DNA from: Leptobrachium leishanense
Taxonomy: Eukaryota > Chordata > Amphibia > Anura > Megophryidae
Direction of reading: 5' to 3'
Length of the DNA stretch: 64,000 nucleotides
NCBI GenBank assembly: GCA_009667805.1
Contig: CM019065.1
Location: 18,550,952-18,614,951, forward strand
In this document: piece after piece, positions 35,601-43,500 of the stretch
Numbering within the stretch: the first letter of the stretch is position 1
Layout: each line of letters opens with the position of its first letter
The notes under the pieces: generated by a model
What the model saw: only the letters and a program-made list of their open reading frames with translations
Told to the model about the DNA's origin: nothing
The model's database searches: none
Translations under genes and position numbers: made by a program

Positions 35601-37371
35601 CCATAAAAAAGCACTGCTTCGGCTATTCAGAGAACACAAACCAGCAGTGAAAGGTTCCCGAAATGCCCTGCCATTCGGTGGTTTCATTCGGCAGGTTTAT
35701 TCAGGAGAATCCCATAGGCTTCAATGTTAAAAATATTCCCGTTTTAATTCAATATCTAATAAACCGTTCATTATAAAATTCTGCAGCAAAAAGTCTCTTC
35801 ATTTATAGATTTTTTAGGATACTTTAAGCATTTTTCAGAATTTCTTTTTTTTAAAAGGCCGATATTTTTTTTTTTTAAGTTTTCTTCTTTTTTCTGTAAC
35901 AGCCCTCTTTATTATCATTCCCTGGACCTCCTGTGTAAATTTCAGACATTTTCGCTCAGTAGTTTCTTTGCAAACAGCTTTTCATTTTCACAGATTCATA
36001 CAAACGGTTTTGCTAATTTATTCACTGCCTCCTCTGCGTCTCCGCTGCTTCGGCTCTGTGTGATTCGGCTCCTGTTCAGCTGCTTCACTGCGTGTGATCG
36101 GCTCCTGCTCGGGTTTTTCGAAGGTTAATCCAGATGTTTTTGCTTGTTTTCGGCGTGCGTTTTCGTCAGGTTTGCGGCAGCTTTTCCCTGCAATTCGGGG
36201 GCCCTGTGGTGTTTGCTGAATACACTGCAGGATCACCGAAATGGGATCGGTAAAACGAACCGAATTGAAAAGAACGAAAAGTCACCGAACGTGCAGGGAC
36301 TTTTCGAATCTCTTTGAATAACCCAGTAAGTGTCCTTGGGCAAGACACCTAACAGTACATACTCGCCACCCAGGACATACTTGAAAATGAGAGAAATCTC
36401 AATGTATCCTTCCTGGTAAAATACTTTCTCAAAAAAAAAAAAAAAACCCTGTCTGAATAAGGAGGCCACTTCTTCTGTTTCGTGACTATAAAGGCTGGCT
36501 GGGCGGTCAACACCGAACATGTATTTTCAAAACATCTGGGGTTCCAAGGTCACTCAATTGTTGATTCAACATGTTTGTATAACAAGCAAAACGGAAACAA
36601 CCTTTTTTCTTTTAAAAACACATGACAACTTTAGCGCACCCTACAACAAAACCCCTATAAAACGCAACAGGGAAAAAAATTCTAACTACCCTCCCATTTG
36701 TGTAACGTCAAGGATGATCGAAGAGATGTAGACCACTACCAGACTCTGCACAGGCGACATTTTCATAGTTATATAGGCTGAAAAAAGATGTGCGTCCATC
36801 GGGTTTAGCCTTTCACACATTACCTACTGCTGTTGATCCAAAAAGAAAAAAGGCAAAAACCCCAGTGTGAAGCTTTTCCAGAGAGCAACATTAATTCTAC
36901 TTGTTCATTATCTCTTGTAGGAAAAGGGATTACATGAGACGGCAACTGGCGAACATTTACAGCAATCGGATGGAGCGTCAGCTTTTCCATGGAACAGATC
37001 CCACCCTAGTGGAGGTCATCTGCAGGCAGAACTTTGACCCACGTGTTTCTGGTAGGAACGGGACTGTATATGGCGACGGATGTTACTTTGCCAGAGATGC
37101 CAAGCTCTCTCATGGTTACTCTCGTGAGGATCAAACCAAGCACTACTTCATGTTCCTGGCCAGAGTGTTGGTGGGACGGGCAGCAAAAGGTTATGGCACT
37201 TTTCGCCGACCGCCACCTATCAATCCGGACGACCCAGTCAGCCCTCTTTATAACTCCTGTGTGTCTACAGTGAACAACCCGGATTCATTTATAATTTTTG
37301 ATAATGACCAATGTTATCCTTACTTTCTCATCAAGTATCAGAAAATGCAGACTATGGTCCTTCTGGACTGA
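13862..37371 (+). CDS. TIPARP/PARP7-like mono-ADP-ribosyltransferase, complete five-exon coding region (copy 2)
   Basis: Exons 13862-14607, 25670-25835, 28555-28742, 29934-30182 and 36921-37371 join through four GT-AG introns with matching phases. They give 1800 nt and a 599-residue protein. The order is: a low-complexity acidic N-terminus with MPN repeats (residues ~75-155); a C-x7-C-x5-C-x3-H zinc finger (C186, C194, C200, H204); a WWE domain (~288-360), expected to bind iso-ADP-ribose; and a PARP catalytic domain (~435-599) with H473 and Y505. The third triad site lies in the hydrophobic L586-I587 pair, predicting mono-ADP-ribosylation. This is the TIPARP architecture, slightly shorter than the vertebrate protein (about 650 aa). 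TIPARP is an AhR- and hormone-induced enzyme; the same role here is inference. The frame is intact throughout. Confidence 0.92.
14608..16690. other. Start of intron 1 of copy 2, with a dispersed repeat
   Basis: No gene is present. About 15700-15990 resembles about 49710-49910: both contain GGGAAACAATATAxAACAT and a GTAC(C/A)T(A/G)GACCTG-like stretch in the same order. They are two copies of an unassigned non-coding repeat. Confidence 0.4.
17648..19740 (+). pseudogene. Harbinger accessory MADF/BESS-type protein, frameshifted
   Basis: Exon 1 (17648-17831) encodes MAGVDIDVERLIAAVAEHPE and WDTACDLYKDKLKKASAW, a MADF (Myb/SANT-like) start, and ends at donor GTGAGT. Exon 2 begins at 18880 after TTTTGCAG and continues in phase as HEISNKWRTIRE. 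About 40 bases in (near 18916) the frame shifts, and YTRVLKKEAAAARSG resumes in another frame, running to 19740. The tail has MTPAQKVEYRRRSLDLIHEI, a BESS-like segment. In Harbinger elements this partner protein brings the transposase to DNA and the nucleus. The final hydrophobic residues before 19740 are probably 3' sequence, not a real membrane segment. Confidence 0.72.
17919..18800 (-). pseudogene. Harbinger DDE transposase, exon 2 (frameshifted)
   Basis: On the - strand the acceptor TTTCCCAG precedes 18800. The exon continues from exon 1 in phase (YLASGCSLKDLHYNFRIGRS, then IVRKVC). A 1-base loss near 18722 in an A-run shifts the frame. The long remaining frame (18713 to 17919) holds the DDE_Tnp_4 core: NCLGAVDGKHV (first Asp), FVGDEAFGLSTHLLRPY (second Asp), ARRYVECTFGIL (Glu) and NKWRIFHRPLDV. 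Length and motif order match HARBI1-type transposases. Confidence 0.85.
19890..20314 (-). mobile_element. hAT-N element, reverse copy, inside the Harbinger element
   Basis: The sequence is homologous in reverse to 39147-39998 and 44703-45130: TTTAAACTTTTCGATTCG, TTTCGATTCGGTTCG and CGACTTTTCG occur in the same order, and the right end is GCACATCCCTA. The left end TAGGGCTCTGCAC is diverged and no clear 8-bp duplication remains. Confidence 0.7.
20368..20711 (-). CDS. Harbinger DDE transposase, exon 1
   Basis: The - strand frame runs from ATG at 20711 to donor GTAAGT (inverse ACTTAC at 20362-20367). It encodes RRTWVHPINAARHTHGHFVT, MRMSIPSFDELLSQLREPLT and IPPEEMLVITLR, the conserved N-terminal region of Harbinger transposases preceding YLASG. 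A second Met (FTKMDAL) is an alternative start. The exon is open but its downstream partner is frameshifted. Confidence 0.8.
21011..21359 (+). mobile_element. 5'-truncated L1-like retrotransposon tail with poly-A
   Basis: The insert ends in AATAAAGAATAAAAAAAAAAA. It is flanked by GAAAAGCCCTGAGCCCCTGG (20991-21010) and a similar GAAAAGCTCTGAGCCCTTGC copy (21360-21379). A long duplication plus poly-A tail is the mark of target-primed reverse transcription. The interior is pyrimidine-rich 3' UTR-like sequence with no coding motif. It is absent from the relative at 46777-47936. Confidence 0.75.
21746..22464. mobile_element. Unassigned ~720-bp insertion within the TCACG element
   Basis: This segment has no counterpart in the second copy, whose sequence runs directly from the GATATCC block to the TTAATTAC block. 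Its start (CTGTCACATCTCGGCCCTG) and end (GGGGGCCTACCGTTACA) are weakly inverse. No ORF with family features was seen. Confidence 0.45.
22595..23274. mobile_element. DNA transposon / MITE with GGGCCCTATCACCT ends
   Basis: The left end GGGCCCTATCACCT is exactly inverted at the right end AGGTGATAGGGCCC. The interior has GCTAGCG-rich self-complementary stretches (AACGCTAGAGCTAGCGCT) and no transposase. The target duplication is not clear. Confidence 0.65.
23645..23890 (-). mobile_element. CR1-like LINE fragment (reverse transcriptase C-terminus)
   Basis: The - strand frame reads MPLYRALVRPHLEYCVQHWR and DTLERVQRRATKIF, the conserved end of CR1-clade reverse transcriptases (ALVRPHLEYC, E-x-VQRRATK). 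It is truncated on both sides. Confidence 0.8.
23975..25200 (+). mobile_element. CR1-like LINE 3' part, split by an ~820-bp insertion
   Basis: Segment 23975-24242 encodes decayed CR1 C-terminal sequence (VERSAAKMLYGLNEKSYQER, LNMYSLEERQDRGDMI, then a stop). Segment 25065-25200 continues with the CR1 3' end (AACAACAGAAAGTATTATTT, GATGGGCCAAAAGGTTCTTA). Between them is an unrelated insertion. Confidence 0.75.
24247..25063. mobile_element. TTAA-bounded insertion (piggyBac-like, tentative)
   Basis: TTAA lies at both junctions (24243-24246 and 25064-25067). The ends TTAACCCTCTGC and, inverted, TTAACCCTTTGCC are alike, as in piggyBac-type elements of frogs. It separates two parts of one CR1 copy. 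A - strand ORF at 24394-24786 has no recognised domain. Confidence 0.5.
25670..25835 (+). CDS. Copy 2 exon 2: N-terminal half of WWE domain
   Basis: The acceptor is a long pyrimidine tract ending AATACCCAG at 25669 and the donor is GTAAGA at 25836. The first base completes an Asn codon begun in exon 1. It encodes MTVHDSDMYDKIRRLSTST, then TTYKYYFDADHDHWTEYSE, whose aromatic and W-x-E-Y pattern starts a WWE fold. A CAG at 25694-25696 is a possible alternative acceptor but would change the phase. Confidence 0.85.
25975..27625 (+). repeat. 19-20-bp minisatellite array, about 80 units, intron 2 of copy 2
   Basis: Units are GGGATATATTGTCACGGG(G)T variants. A non-repeat gap at about 26190-26395 splits the array. 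Alternating 19- and 20-bp units keep long ORFs of up to 269 codons with YIVTGGIYCHG-type peptides, which are artefacts. Blocks such as about 26960-27060 and 27245-27340 recur nearly identically, showing segmental amplification. Confidence 0.95.
28122..28262. mobile_element. Palindromic MITE, 141 bp, CAGGG ends, TTA duplication
   Basis: Perfect ends CAGGGTTATTCAGAGAGCGG and its inverse are flanked by TTA on both sides (28119-28121, 28263-28265). The inverted arms continue through AGGAGAATGACTGGAGAATG. The 3-bp TWA target and terminal motif match the larger element at 35424-36326, pointing to a Harbinger-type family. Confidence 0.85.
28555..28742 (+). CDS. Copy 2 exon 3: C-terminal half of WWE domain
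   Basis: The acceptor is GTGACCCGCAG ending at 28554 and the donor is GTGAGA at 28743. The 188 nt enter in phase 0 and leave in phase 2. It encodes IEAGLREKLESVVCSS, FTYKIDLLAMCQENLQTG and KRPVFKSS. The basic-RPVF strand is the WWE signature, and the exon has the same length as its counterpart at 282-469. Confidence 0.88.
28850..29835 (+). repeat. 46-bp minisatellite array, ~21 units, intron 3 of copy 2
   Basis: Units contain CAGCGCCCCCTGTCTGTGT, then CACCCTGCAG and GAGGAGGGACAGACT, with a variant half (TACCCTATAGGGGTGGGA). Most carry a pyrimidine-rich stretch followed by CTGCAG/G, a good match to a vertebrate 3' splice site. The array ends about 100 bp before the true acceptor at 29933. The long repeat-peptide ORFs are not coding. 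Confidence 0.95.
29934..30182 (+). CDS. Copy 2 exon 4: linker and start of catalytic domain
   Basis: The acceptor CTAGGTCTTGCAG ends at 29933 and keeps phase with exon 3; the nearby CTAG at 29924 does not. The donor is GTGAGA at 30183. The 249 nt encode TNSAQYL, YPLNW, VYRCFHKTMSESTYVILEIS and RIQNYFQWEKYSR. In the first gene the same exon is 246 nt. Confidence 0.88.
30500..31225 (+). repeat. About 46-bp minisatellite, intron 4 of copy 2
   Basis: About 15 units contain AGAAGCCCTCTCTATCCATC, TTCCTCCCATAACAAAGCAT and ACCCAG, with increasing indels to the right. Confidence 0.92.
31252..31345 (+). mobile_element. V-SINE 3' fragment
   Basis: It contains ACCCAGGACATACTTGAAAA, GAGAGAAATCTCAATGTATC and CTTCCTGGTAAAAT, then ATAAATAAATA. 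The same tail occurs at 36363-36440, 48688-48765, 49290-49360 and, reversed, at 56270-56330. Confidence 0.7.
32189..33445. mobile_element. hAT-like non-autonomous element, 1.26 kb
   Basis: The flanks GTTATAGC (32181-32188) and GTCATAGC (33446-33453) match 7 of 8, the hAT duplication. The element starts CAGTGCTTTTTTTCTGG and ends AAAAAAGGCCTTG. The second T2 copy at 48497-48510 reads GTTACAGCTTATAAG without interruption, an empty site. It contains a ~26-bp tandem repeat (about 32800-33085) of CAAGGCAGGTCCCCG with T-runs. No transposase. Confidence 0.78.
32800..33085 (+). repeat. About 26-bp tandem repeat
   Basis: About ten units of AGCAAGGCAGGTCCCCG are each followed by a variable T-run. The array lies wholly inside the hAT-like element. 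Confidence 0.85.
33599..34188. mobile_element. DNA transposon with CAGGG ends, 590 bp
   Basis: The left end CAGGGGTCAAGTCCTG and the inverted right end CAGGGCTCGAGTCGTG are similar. TATA borders both sides; no 8-bp duplication is evident. The interior is GC-rich with no ORF of known family. Probably hAT-like. Confidence 0.55.
34750..35215 (+). repeat. 36-bp minisatellite, ~13 units
   Basis: Units consist of GGTCCTCAGAACGGGTAACA followed by TCACAAGGTTTGTGAG. Because 36 is a multiple of three and the unit lacks stops, both strands stay open for over 100 codons. A diverged precursor occurs at about 34410-34450. Located in intron 4 of copy 2. Confidence 0.95.
35335..36440 (+). mobile_element. 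V-SINE (tRNA-derived), split by a Harbinger-like element
   Basis: The left part 35335-35423 has a tRNA-like promoter: A-box-like GGGTGGAGTAGAGG and B-box-like GTTTGATCCC. The right part 36330-36440 has the V-SINE core TGTCCTTGGGCAAGACAC, then the CTTCCTGGTAAAAT tail and poly-A. The junction TAA is duplicated around the insertion. An uninterrupted reverse copy at 56270-56455 gives the expected order. Confidence 0.82.
35424..36326. mobile_element. Harbinger-like non-autonomous element, 903 bp
   Basis: The ends are CAGGGTTATCCAAAGAGATC and, inverted, CTGGGTTATTCAAAGAGATT. TAA flanks both sides (35421-35423, 36327-36329). It shares its termini and TWA target with the 141-bp MITE at 28122-28262. 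Internal TTCGG/CCGAA motifs make several hairpins. No ORF of known family. Confidence 0.8.
36441..36920. other. End of intron 4, short CR1 remnant
   Basis: A reversed CR1-type terminus (TATATAGGCTGAAAAAAGA, then GTGCGTCCATCGGGTTTAGC) lies at about 36770-36810. Nothing else was recognised. Confidence 0.5.
36921..37371 (+). CDS. Copy 2 exon 5: PARP catalytic domain and stop
   Basis: The acceptor TTATCTCTTGTAG ends at 36920 and stop TGA is at 37369-37371. It encodes KRDYMRRQLANIYSNRMERQ, LFHGT (H473), GDGCYFARDAKLSHGY (Y505), FMFLARVLVGRA, FRRPPPINPDDP, LYNSCVS and DQCYPYFLIKYQ. It is 451 nt against 445 nt in the first gene. Confidence 0.93.
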
Positions 37372-37856
37372 GGGAGATAGACCATAGATGAGGGAGAGCA
37401 CCTCAAACCTTGTGTCATCAGAACCAGCTGCTGAGAAACCGTGACACTATCGAGGTTTTCGTCAAGATAGAAAAGTGAAATATTGACTCATGGTCTCCAA
37501 GTTTGCCAGAGCACTGAATAAGTCGAACACGGTCAGGAAGTTTTCCGTTGTGGTCAGTCACTCCAGGACCAGGTCAAGTCGACGTATCCTGTAAAACTAA
37601 TCCCAAAGGACAGTGATGTCCAACCTCAAGCCCGGAACAAGATCTCCATATAAAGACAGGCAGCGTTAACCAGTGGCGTTAGATTAGTGAGGTCTTGCTT
37701 TTCCGGCCTGTTATCTGCTCTCAGGGCCCGTATTTGTGTCTAGTTTACAACCCAGCAATTGGTTTTTATATTATATTGAAGTTTTGTTAACAGTTGCAGT
37801 TTTAATAACTTGCTTGGTAACTCCTGTGGAGCAAATGTGTAAATCTGTACTGTCTG
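37372..37856 (+). other. Presumed 3' UTR of copy 2
   Basis: The sequence after stop TGA lacks a canonical AATAAA or ATTAAA up to the minisatellite at 37857 and the LTR element at 38172. The mature 3' end may rely on a variant signal or on sequence within or beyond the insertions. Confidence 0.4.
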
Positions 37857-38166
37857 GAAAGCCTTCTCCACACTCTGACTTTATCCGTTAGAAAGCCTTC
37901 TCCACACTCTGACTTTATCCGTTAGAAAGCCTTCTTCACACTCTGACTTTATCCGTTAGAAAGCTTTCTCCACACTCTGACTTTATCCGTTAGAAAGCCT
38001 TCTCCACACTCTGACTTTATCCGTTAGAAAGCCTTCTCCACACTCTGACTTTATCCGTTAGAAAGCCTTCTCCACACTCTGACTTTATCCGTTAGAAAGC
38101 CTTCTCCACACTCTGACTTTATCCGTTAGAAAGCCTTCTCCACACTCTGACTTTATCCGTTAGAAA
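37857..38166 (+). repeat. 34-bp minisatellite, 9 units, interrupted by an LTR element
   Basis: Near-identical units have GAAAGCCTTCTCCACACTCT followed by GACTTTATCCGTTA. The array resumes in decayed form after the LTR element (45235-45475: CACACGGACTTTATCCATTA, then ACACTCTGATG), so the retrotransposon landed inside it. Confidence 0.95.
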
Positions 38167-38171
38167 GTCTT

Positions 38172-38772
38172 TGTTATGATAATGGATGATTTCTGCCATA
38201 AATTATCATATTTTAATACTAACTGATTGACATACCAAAGAAGGACCACTAGGGGCAGTGTGTAGGCTGTTTGCACTGTGGGGCTAGCTGTGATGTCATT
38301 AAGCCAGCCTACTTTAGAGAGGTCTTTTCCTATTGGTAGAGAGGGTTTGTCTACTGGTGACTCCCACTGGGAATAAAAGGGATGGGTAGCCAAGTGTTAG
38401 CTCTCTTTGGCCTGATACCTGAGACTGACCAGACCATGTGAAGTTTTCTGCAGCCCCCAGCTTGGGGCATAGTAAGCATGCTTTCATTTCATTGCTGTAT
38501 TGTTTAAGTATTGTTGTTTAGTACCATACTGTGCCATGACTGTGTGTATATGTTAGTTTTTCTGTAGTTACTGTAAAGCAAATGATATAAACTGTGAATA
38601 TAGATTGCCAAGTAAATTGTCATTCATATTGCACCGGTTTCTGTGTGGTTTTTCTTATATATATTCAACCATATTACCCACAAGATATAAATGTTATTGT
38701 TGCAACTTATTGAATTAATATGCAATAATTAAAGCCCTAATTAATGATGCATTTAATGCCCAAAATGAAACA
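38172..38772 (+). repeat. 5' LTR
   Basis: 601 bp, TG...CA. A TATA-like AATAAAAGG lies near 38371 and an ATTAAA signal at 38728-38733. The first bases of the internal region read ATTGCCGACGAGGATGGG and may include the primer site; the tRNA was not identified. Confidence 0.88.
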
Positions 38773-39146
38773 ATTGCCGACGAGGATGGGATATGCTTGG
38801 ATATCTTAAGAAAGACACAAATGTGATTTGATTTGTATTTCTGTAAATATTACAGTAACTTGTGTCTGCATAGGATTGAATGAATGGATGATGCAATGTG
38901 CATCGTTTTTCCATTTCTGCCTATGTAACCATATATATACCTAGTTTTTGAATTGATGTGATGCAGAAAAGTAGTTATATGATTTTTGGTGCAGATGATA
39001 AAGATACATTTTTGTATTCTTTGTTTAGCAATGTTTTAAATGGAAAAAACATTTTGTGTTTGATTGCCAAAGACTGACCATGTGGTAGATAGACCACATG
39101 CTGTGGAGTGTTTGCTGAAGGCCTAGCTTCATTTGCATATGAAAAG

Positions 39147-39998
39147 TAGGGATGTGCGTTTTGGAATTTTCACAAAATTTCCCGATTCGTGTCTTCGGAT
39201 TCGGCCGAATTTCCGAATCGGATCGGACCCGAAAACCGACAGATCCGAAAAGTTTTCCGAGCCGAAACGAAAAATTTTCGGATTCTTCGAATGGACTTGA
39301 AATGTGTCAAATCGAAATTTATTTTTGCTCTATTCATGATTTCGGTTCCATTCGTGATTTCGGTTCCATTTCGGTAATTCTGGACATCGTATATTTAACT
39401 ATTATCAGTTATATCGCTGATTCTGTAAATTTTGTATTTGTAAATGCGTATCACTTGTTTCTTGTGGCATTCGGGTCAGTTTAGCGTTTTTTAAATCGTT
39501 TTGTTCATTTTTTTTGTTCCTTGGCTTTCATACCATTTTAATATGATTAAATAAAGTTGTGAAATGTATATTCATAAGAAAAAAAGGATCTTTATTTAAT
39601 AAAAAAAAAACACGATAGAATCGCCAGAATTATCGTATCGACACAATGAATTATCGGATCCGAGAAACAAACCAAAAATTTATTATAAAAAAATGTATAA
39701 AGTATAAAAAAAGTAAACCATAGTAGTTTACGTCAAAACGAATAGAGTTAGACACTTTGAAACGAGGAGAACAGACGTTCCGAAAAAAAAGAAAACTTCC
39801 GAAATCACGAAAAGTCGATACAAAAAACGAGCAGAGTGACCCGAAAACACGAACAATGGTCGATATTCCGAAAAAAAAATGTACATGAAAAACGAGTCGA
39901 ACCGAATCGAAACAGAAATCGGTCGAAACGAGGCGAATCGAAAAGTTTAAACATCCGAACAAATCGAACCGAAAAAAAAAAATCGGTGCACAAGCCTA
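39147..39998 (+). mobile_element. hAT-N element, 852 bp
   Basis: Terminal repeats are TAGGGATGTGC and the inverse of GCACAAGCCTA. ATGAAAAG is duplicated exactly (39139-39146, 39999-40006). The interior is rich in TTCGG/CCGAA and codes for nothing recognisable. It is the longest of three family members in the window. Confidence 0.9.
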
Positions 39999-40006
39999 AT
40001 GAAAAG

Positions 40007-42086
40007 ACTTTTTTACAGTTCATTGCAGAAACTGGTTTTACTGGTTTTTCCGGGTTTTCTTGTCTTGATTACAATGGAATAGGTTTTTTTTGTATTTAAC
40101 TAGACTCATTCCTTTTTAGGATTTGTGATTAATTAATTTTCTTTCTTTTTTGCAGGAAGAAAATGCTAAGTTAAATTAAATAGTTAAAAATATGCATGTT
40201 ATTGTGCATATGTGTATATACACATGATATAGTGACTTTTGAGATAAAAGGGTGGCTTTTAACAGAGGATGTTAAGAGATAATGAGATATATTGTGTACC
40301 TTGCTAGCATTTACCTTGGTAAATGGAGACTATCTTTTGCAGCTAAAGATGGGGGAGGAAGCTGTGCTTGCAAGTGGATTTAGATAAAATACCTGCATAG
40401 TGATTGATGCCTAAGCTAACTATGTTGTGAAGTCAACAAGGGAAGTGAATGCATTTAGTGAATAGAGCCCTAAAATAATTATTGCATTTGTGTTCTCCCC
40501 TTAGAGTAGTGATGCAAACTCTGTTTAAAAAGGGAGGGAATTAATACATGTCCGGATTAAGGTAAAGAAGGTAAGACATGCCCATAGCTGTGCAAACATA
40601 TTGGACCATAATCCTTTAAAAGAACCGGAAGAGGGAAGCTGTGTGTCGCTCCTCTATAGAATTGAATTGAGGGGTGAAGACCCCATTAGTCCCTAAAAGA
40701 AAGGGTAGTGGCTACAGTCTTCACCCCGTGATGTAGGAACATATGTGGTTTAATTTAAGGGGTGGTCACCTCCTGATCACATTTGTGGCCTAATTGGAGG
40801 GCAGTAGAGTAAAACATAATTCACTGTGCAAGGTAATGACCCAAAACCTAGGGGTGGAGAGACATGCAAAGTTAAGACTGCGTGTAAGGCTTCCAAAAGT
40901 GCTTGGGACCCCCCCCCCCCTCTCAGCTGACGATTTCCATGAACTTATTCTGTGTGCTTTATTTTACAGGACGTGTGTTATATCCCTGCTGGATAAAATG
41001 TGTTCGCCGTGCACCTCTAGCTGGTGCAGACCATATGATCTCCCTCCGTGTTTGGCCAAAGTGCTTTCCAGGACCGCGCAATCCAGGATGGCATGGAGGG
41101 CCCTTACATCTGAGGCAAAGAGTAATGGCTGCACTGACCGCACGTGCAGATAATGAGCAGAGAGAGGCTACAAGCTGAATGGTTATAGATCTAAGCATTA
41201 ACAGAACATATTATATTGTACATGCCATTTGTAAAGTTAAATGCTGGAAATGACTAGGAAAGGAATTATGGTCTGTGTTCTTTCCGTTTAGATATAGCAG
41301 ATCTTGGAGACAAGAAAATGTTTTTGTTTCTTTTTAAGACTTTTGAAGAAATGTATAATTTTGAGTTTCATATATAGGGCCTTTTTAATATGTCTGTATT
41401 ATGATCGGATGCATATACGCGTCTCTTATAAGTCCGTGAAAGCATCACAATACTTGCATAACCAAGGTGATTGGATGGGTGAGGGGTATTCTCTTTTTGG
41501 GTTGGGCCTTTAATTGGTTGTCTTGTGAGTGTAATGTATACCCCATCATTGCAAAGTATTGGGAATTAAGCTAAGGGGGGGGGGGTGGCATATCGTTCAC
41601 TGTTTGCATGAGAAAGATTGTTGAAATGTGTGTGTCAGTGGAAATGCCCTTGCTGGCTGAAATGGTAGAGTTAAAATACCCCATCCAATGTGTGTAAGAA
41701 TGACTGAGAGGTTCTCCGCCAGCCCTGGTCCAACTCAAAGAAATGACCCTATTCCGGTTATCCCAGACAAGCCGTGCTCCTTCAAATCTGCCGTACCCCG
41801 CCATTATCTTCTAGGGATCCCGATTCCCATGAATGAAAGGGATGGGGGAGTGACTGGAGCCAAAGTGGAGCGTTTGTAAGTGTTGATGGGAGAATGGCGG
41901 TGCCCTGGGAGATTCTATCGTTGGAAGGGGACTGGGTGCACAGATGGGGCCCGGTCAAAGTGAAACGACATGTAAAATGTTATGATGTTTTTTGGTTACA
42001 GTCTCGTCAAGGAGCAGTACCAGGTTATTGTGTTTATTTGTGAATCAGGAGTGTGGTGGATGTATAGAGAGATCGATCTCAGGAGA
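40007..42086. other. Internal region of the LTR element, non-coding
   Basis: Short ORFs around 40794-41178 lack retroviral or other domains. A 14-C run at about 40909 and a G-run at 41575 are present. No gag or pol motif was found in six frames. Confidence 0.55.
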
Positions 42087-42906
42087 CAGTGGCGTAGCGT
42101 GGGGGGCAGGGGGGGCGCAGTTTTGTTAGGGGAGCATAATTTCTTTTGAAATTATGCGCCCCTAAAACTTGTGGCCCGACTGACCCGCCGGGCCCTCGGG
42201 CGCCGCCCAAGGGCCCGCGGGTTGAGGGGACCCAGATGCCGGGCAGCGGGAGTGCCTGCCCAGTCCTAAATAGTGAGTCCGTCCTGTTGAAGGGGAGGCG
42301 GCTGTGTGCAGGCGCAGGTCACGTGGTCCGTCTAATCAGGTGGTACTGAGTCTCTGTACCACCTGACTGGCCGGACCGCGTGACCTGCGCAGGCAGCCGC
42401 CTCCCCTTCAACAGGACCGACTCGCACGCTGTTCAGGACCCGGCAGGCACTCCCGCTGCCCGACATCTGGGCCCCCTCAACCCCTGCTGGATCCGGAGCT
42501 GGGGCAATATCCAGGTGAGAGCTGGGGCACATCCATGTGCTGGGGGAAAATCCATGAGCTGGGGCAAATCCATGAGCTGGGGCAAATCCATGAGCTGGGG
42601 CAAATCCATGAGCTGGGGCAAATCCATGTGTGAGCTGGGGCAAATCCATGTGTGAGCTGGGGCAAATCCATGTGTGAGCTGGGGCAAATCCATGTGTGAG
42701 CTGGGGCAATATTCATGTGTGAGCTGGGGCAATATTCATGTGAGAGCTGGGGCAATATTCATGTGAGAGCTGGGGCAAATCCATGTGTGAGCTGGGGCAA
42801 TATTCATGTGTGAGCTGGGGCAATATCGATAACGTGTCCACAGGTTGGGGGGGGGCGCACAATTCTTGGCTGGCCCCGGGCGCTGACAACCCACGCTACG
42901 CCACTG
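42087..42906. mobile_element. hAT element, 820 bp, with internal foldback and minisatellite
   Basis: The ends CAGTGGCGTAGCGTGG and CCACGCTACGCCACTG are perfect inverses. TCAGGAGA is duplicated exactly (42079-42086, 42907-42914). Inside, 42200-42345 and 42350-42485 form a GC-rich hairpin, followed by a minisatellite to about 42835. No transposase. Confidence 0.92.
42500..42835 (+). repeat. 19-22-bp minisatellite within the hAT element
   Basis: About 16 units of GAGCTGGGGCAAATCCAT, later GAGCTGGGGCAATATTCATG, with 19-bp and 22-bp (extra TGTG) forms in blocks. Confidence 0.93.
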
Positions 42907-43500
42907 TCAGGAGATATGTGTTGGTTTATATCTATCTCCACAGGGTAAAAAGTTTAGACATCGCAGCCAAATAGTTATTGTGATGATTGGCACCCCATGA
43001 GCTGTCGTTTTGGCCTGTGTAGACGATTGCCTGCGTGTCAAGAACTTTCCAGCAAGGAGATTTCATTCACCGATCAGACTGTGTGTGTTATTGGTCGTGT
43101 GTATTTTACTGCAGCTCAAGAACCAGAAGAAGAGGCAGCAGCTTTGGACATTAAGCTCAGCCTTCATTGAAGTTTCACTGCAGCTGAGAGTGATGAGAGT
43201 AGGTAAATAACGCAACAAAGAGCAGGAACTTGTGTTAAATTAATGTGGGGAATGAAGTGACCACAAAACACATGAGAGTCCCTGCACCAGTGAACTGTTG
43301 AGTAATATCCTACACCTCTCTGCGCAAATGATTTCTTCATCAGTTGATATTCGTCAAAGTTCTCTGAAGAAAAAGAAGAAGAAAGAAAAACTTTCCAGGA
43401 CTAATGTTTGGGAAATATCTGGCTTCGAGGCCTACAGCATCCAGCTCCAGTGACTGTCCATGCCATGAATTACAGGTGCTATATGGGTTGTTGTGTCTAA

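Noticed and set aside
38160..38393. 77-codon - strand ORF also present at 44135-44392
   Set aside because: It is the antisense of the LTR, duplicated because LTRs are; no domain.
40794..41178. ORFs of 91-119 codons inside the LTR element as possible gag
   Set aside because: No capsid, zinc-knuckle or protease motifs; two overlapping frames with a C-run; composition like the flanks.
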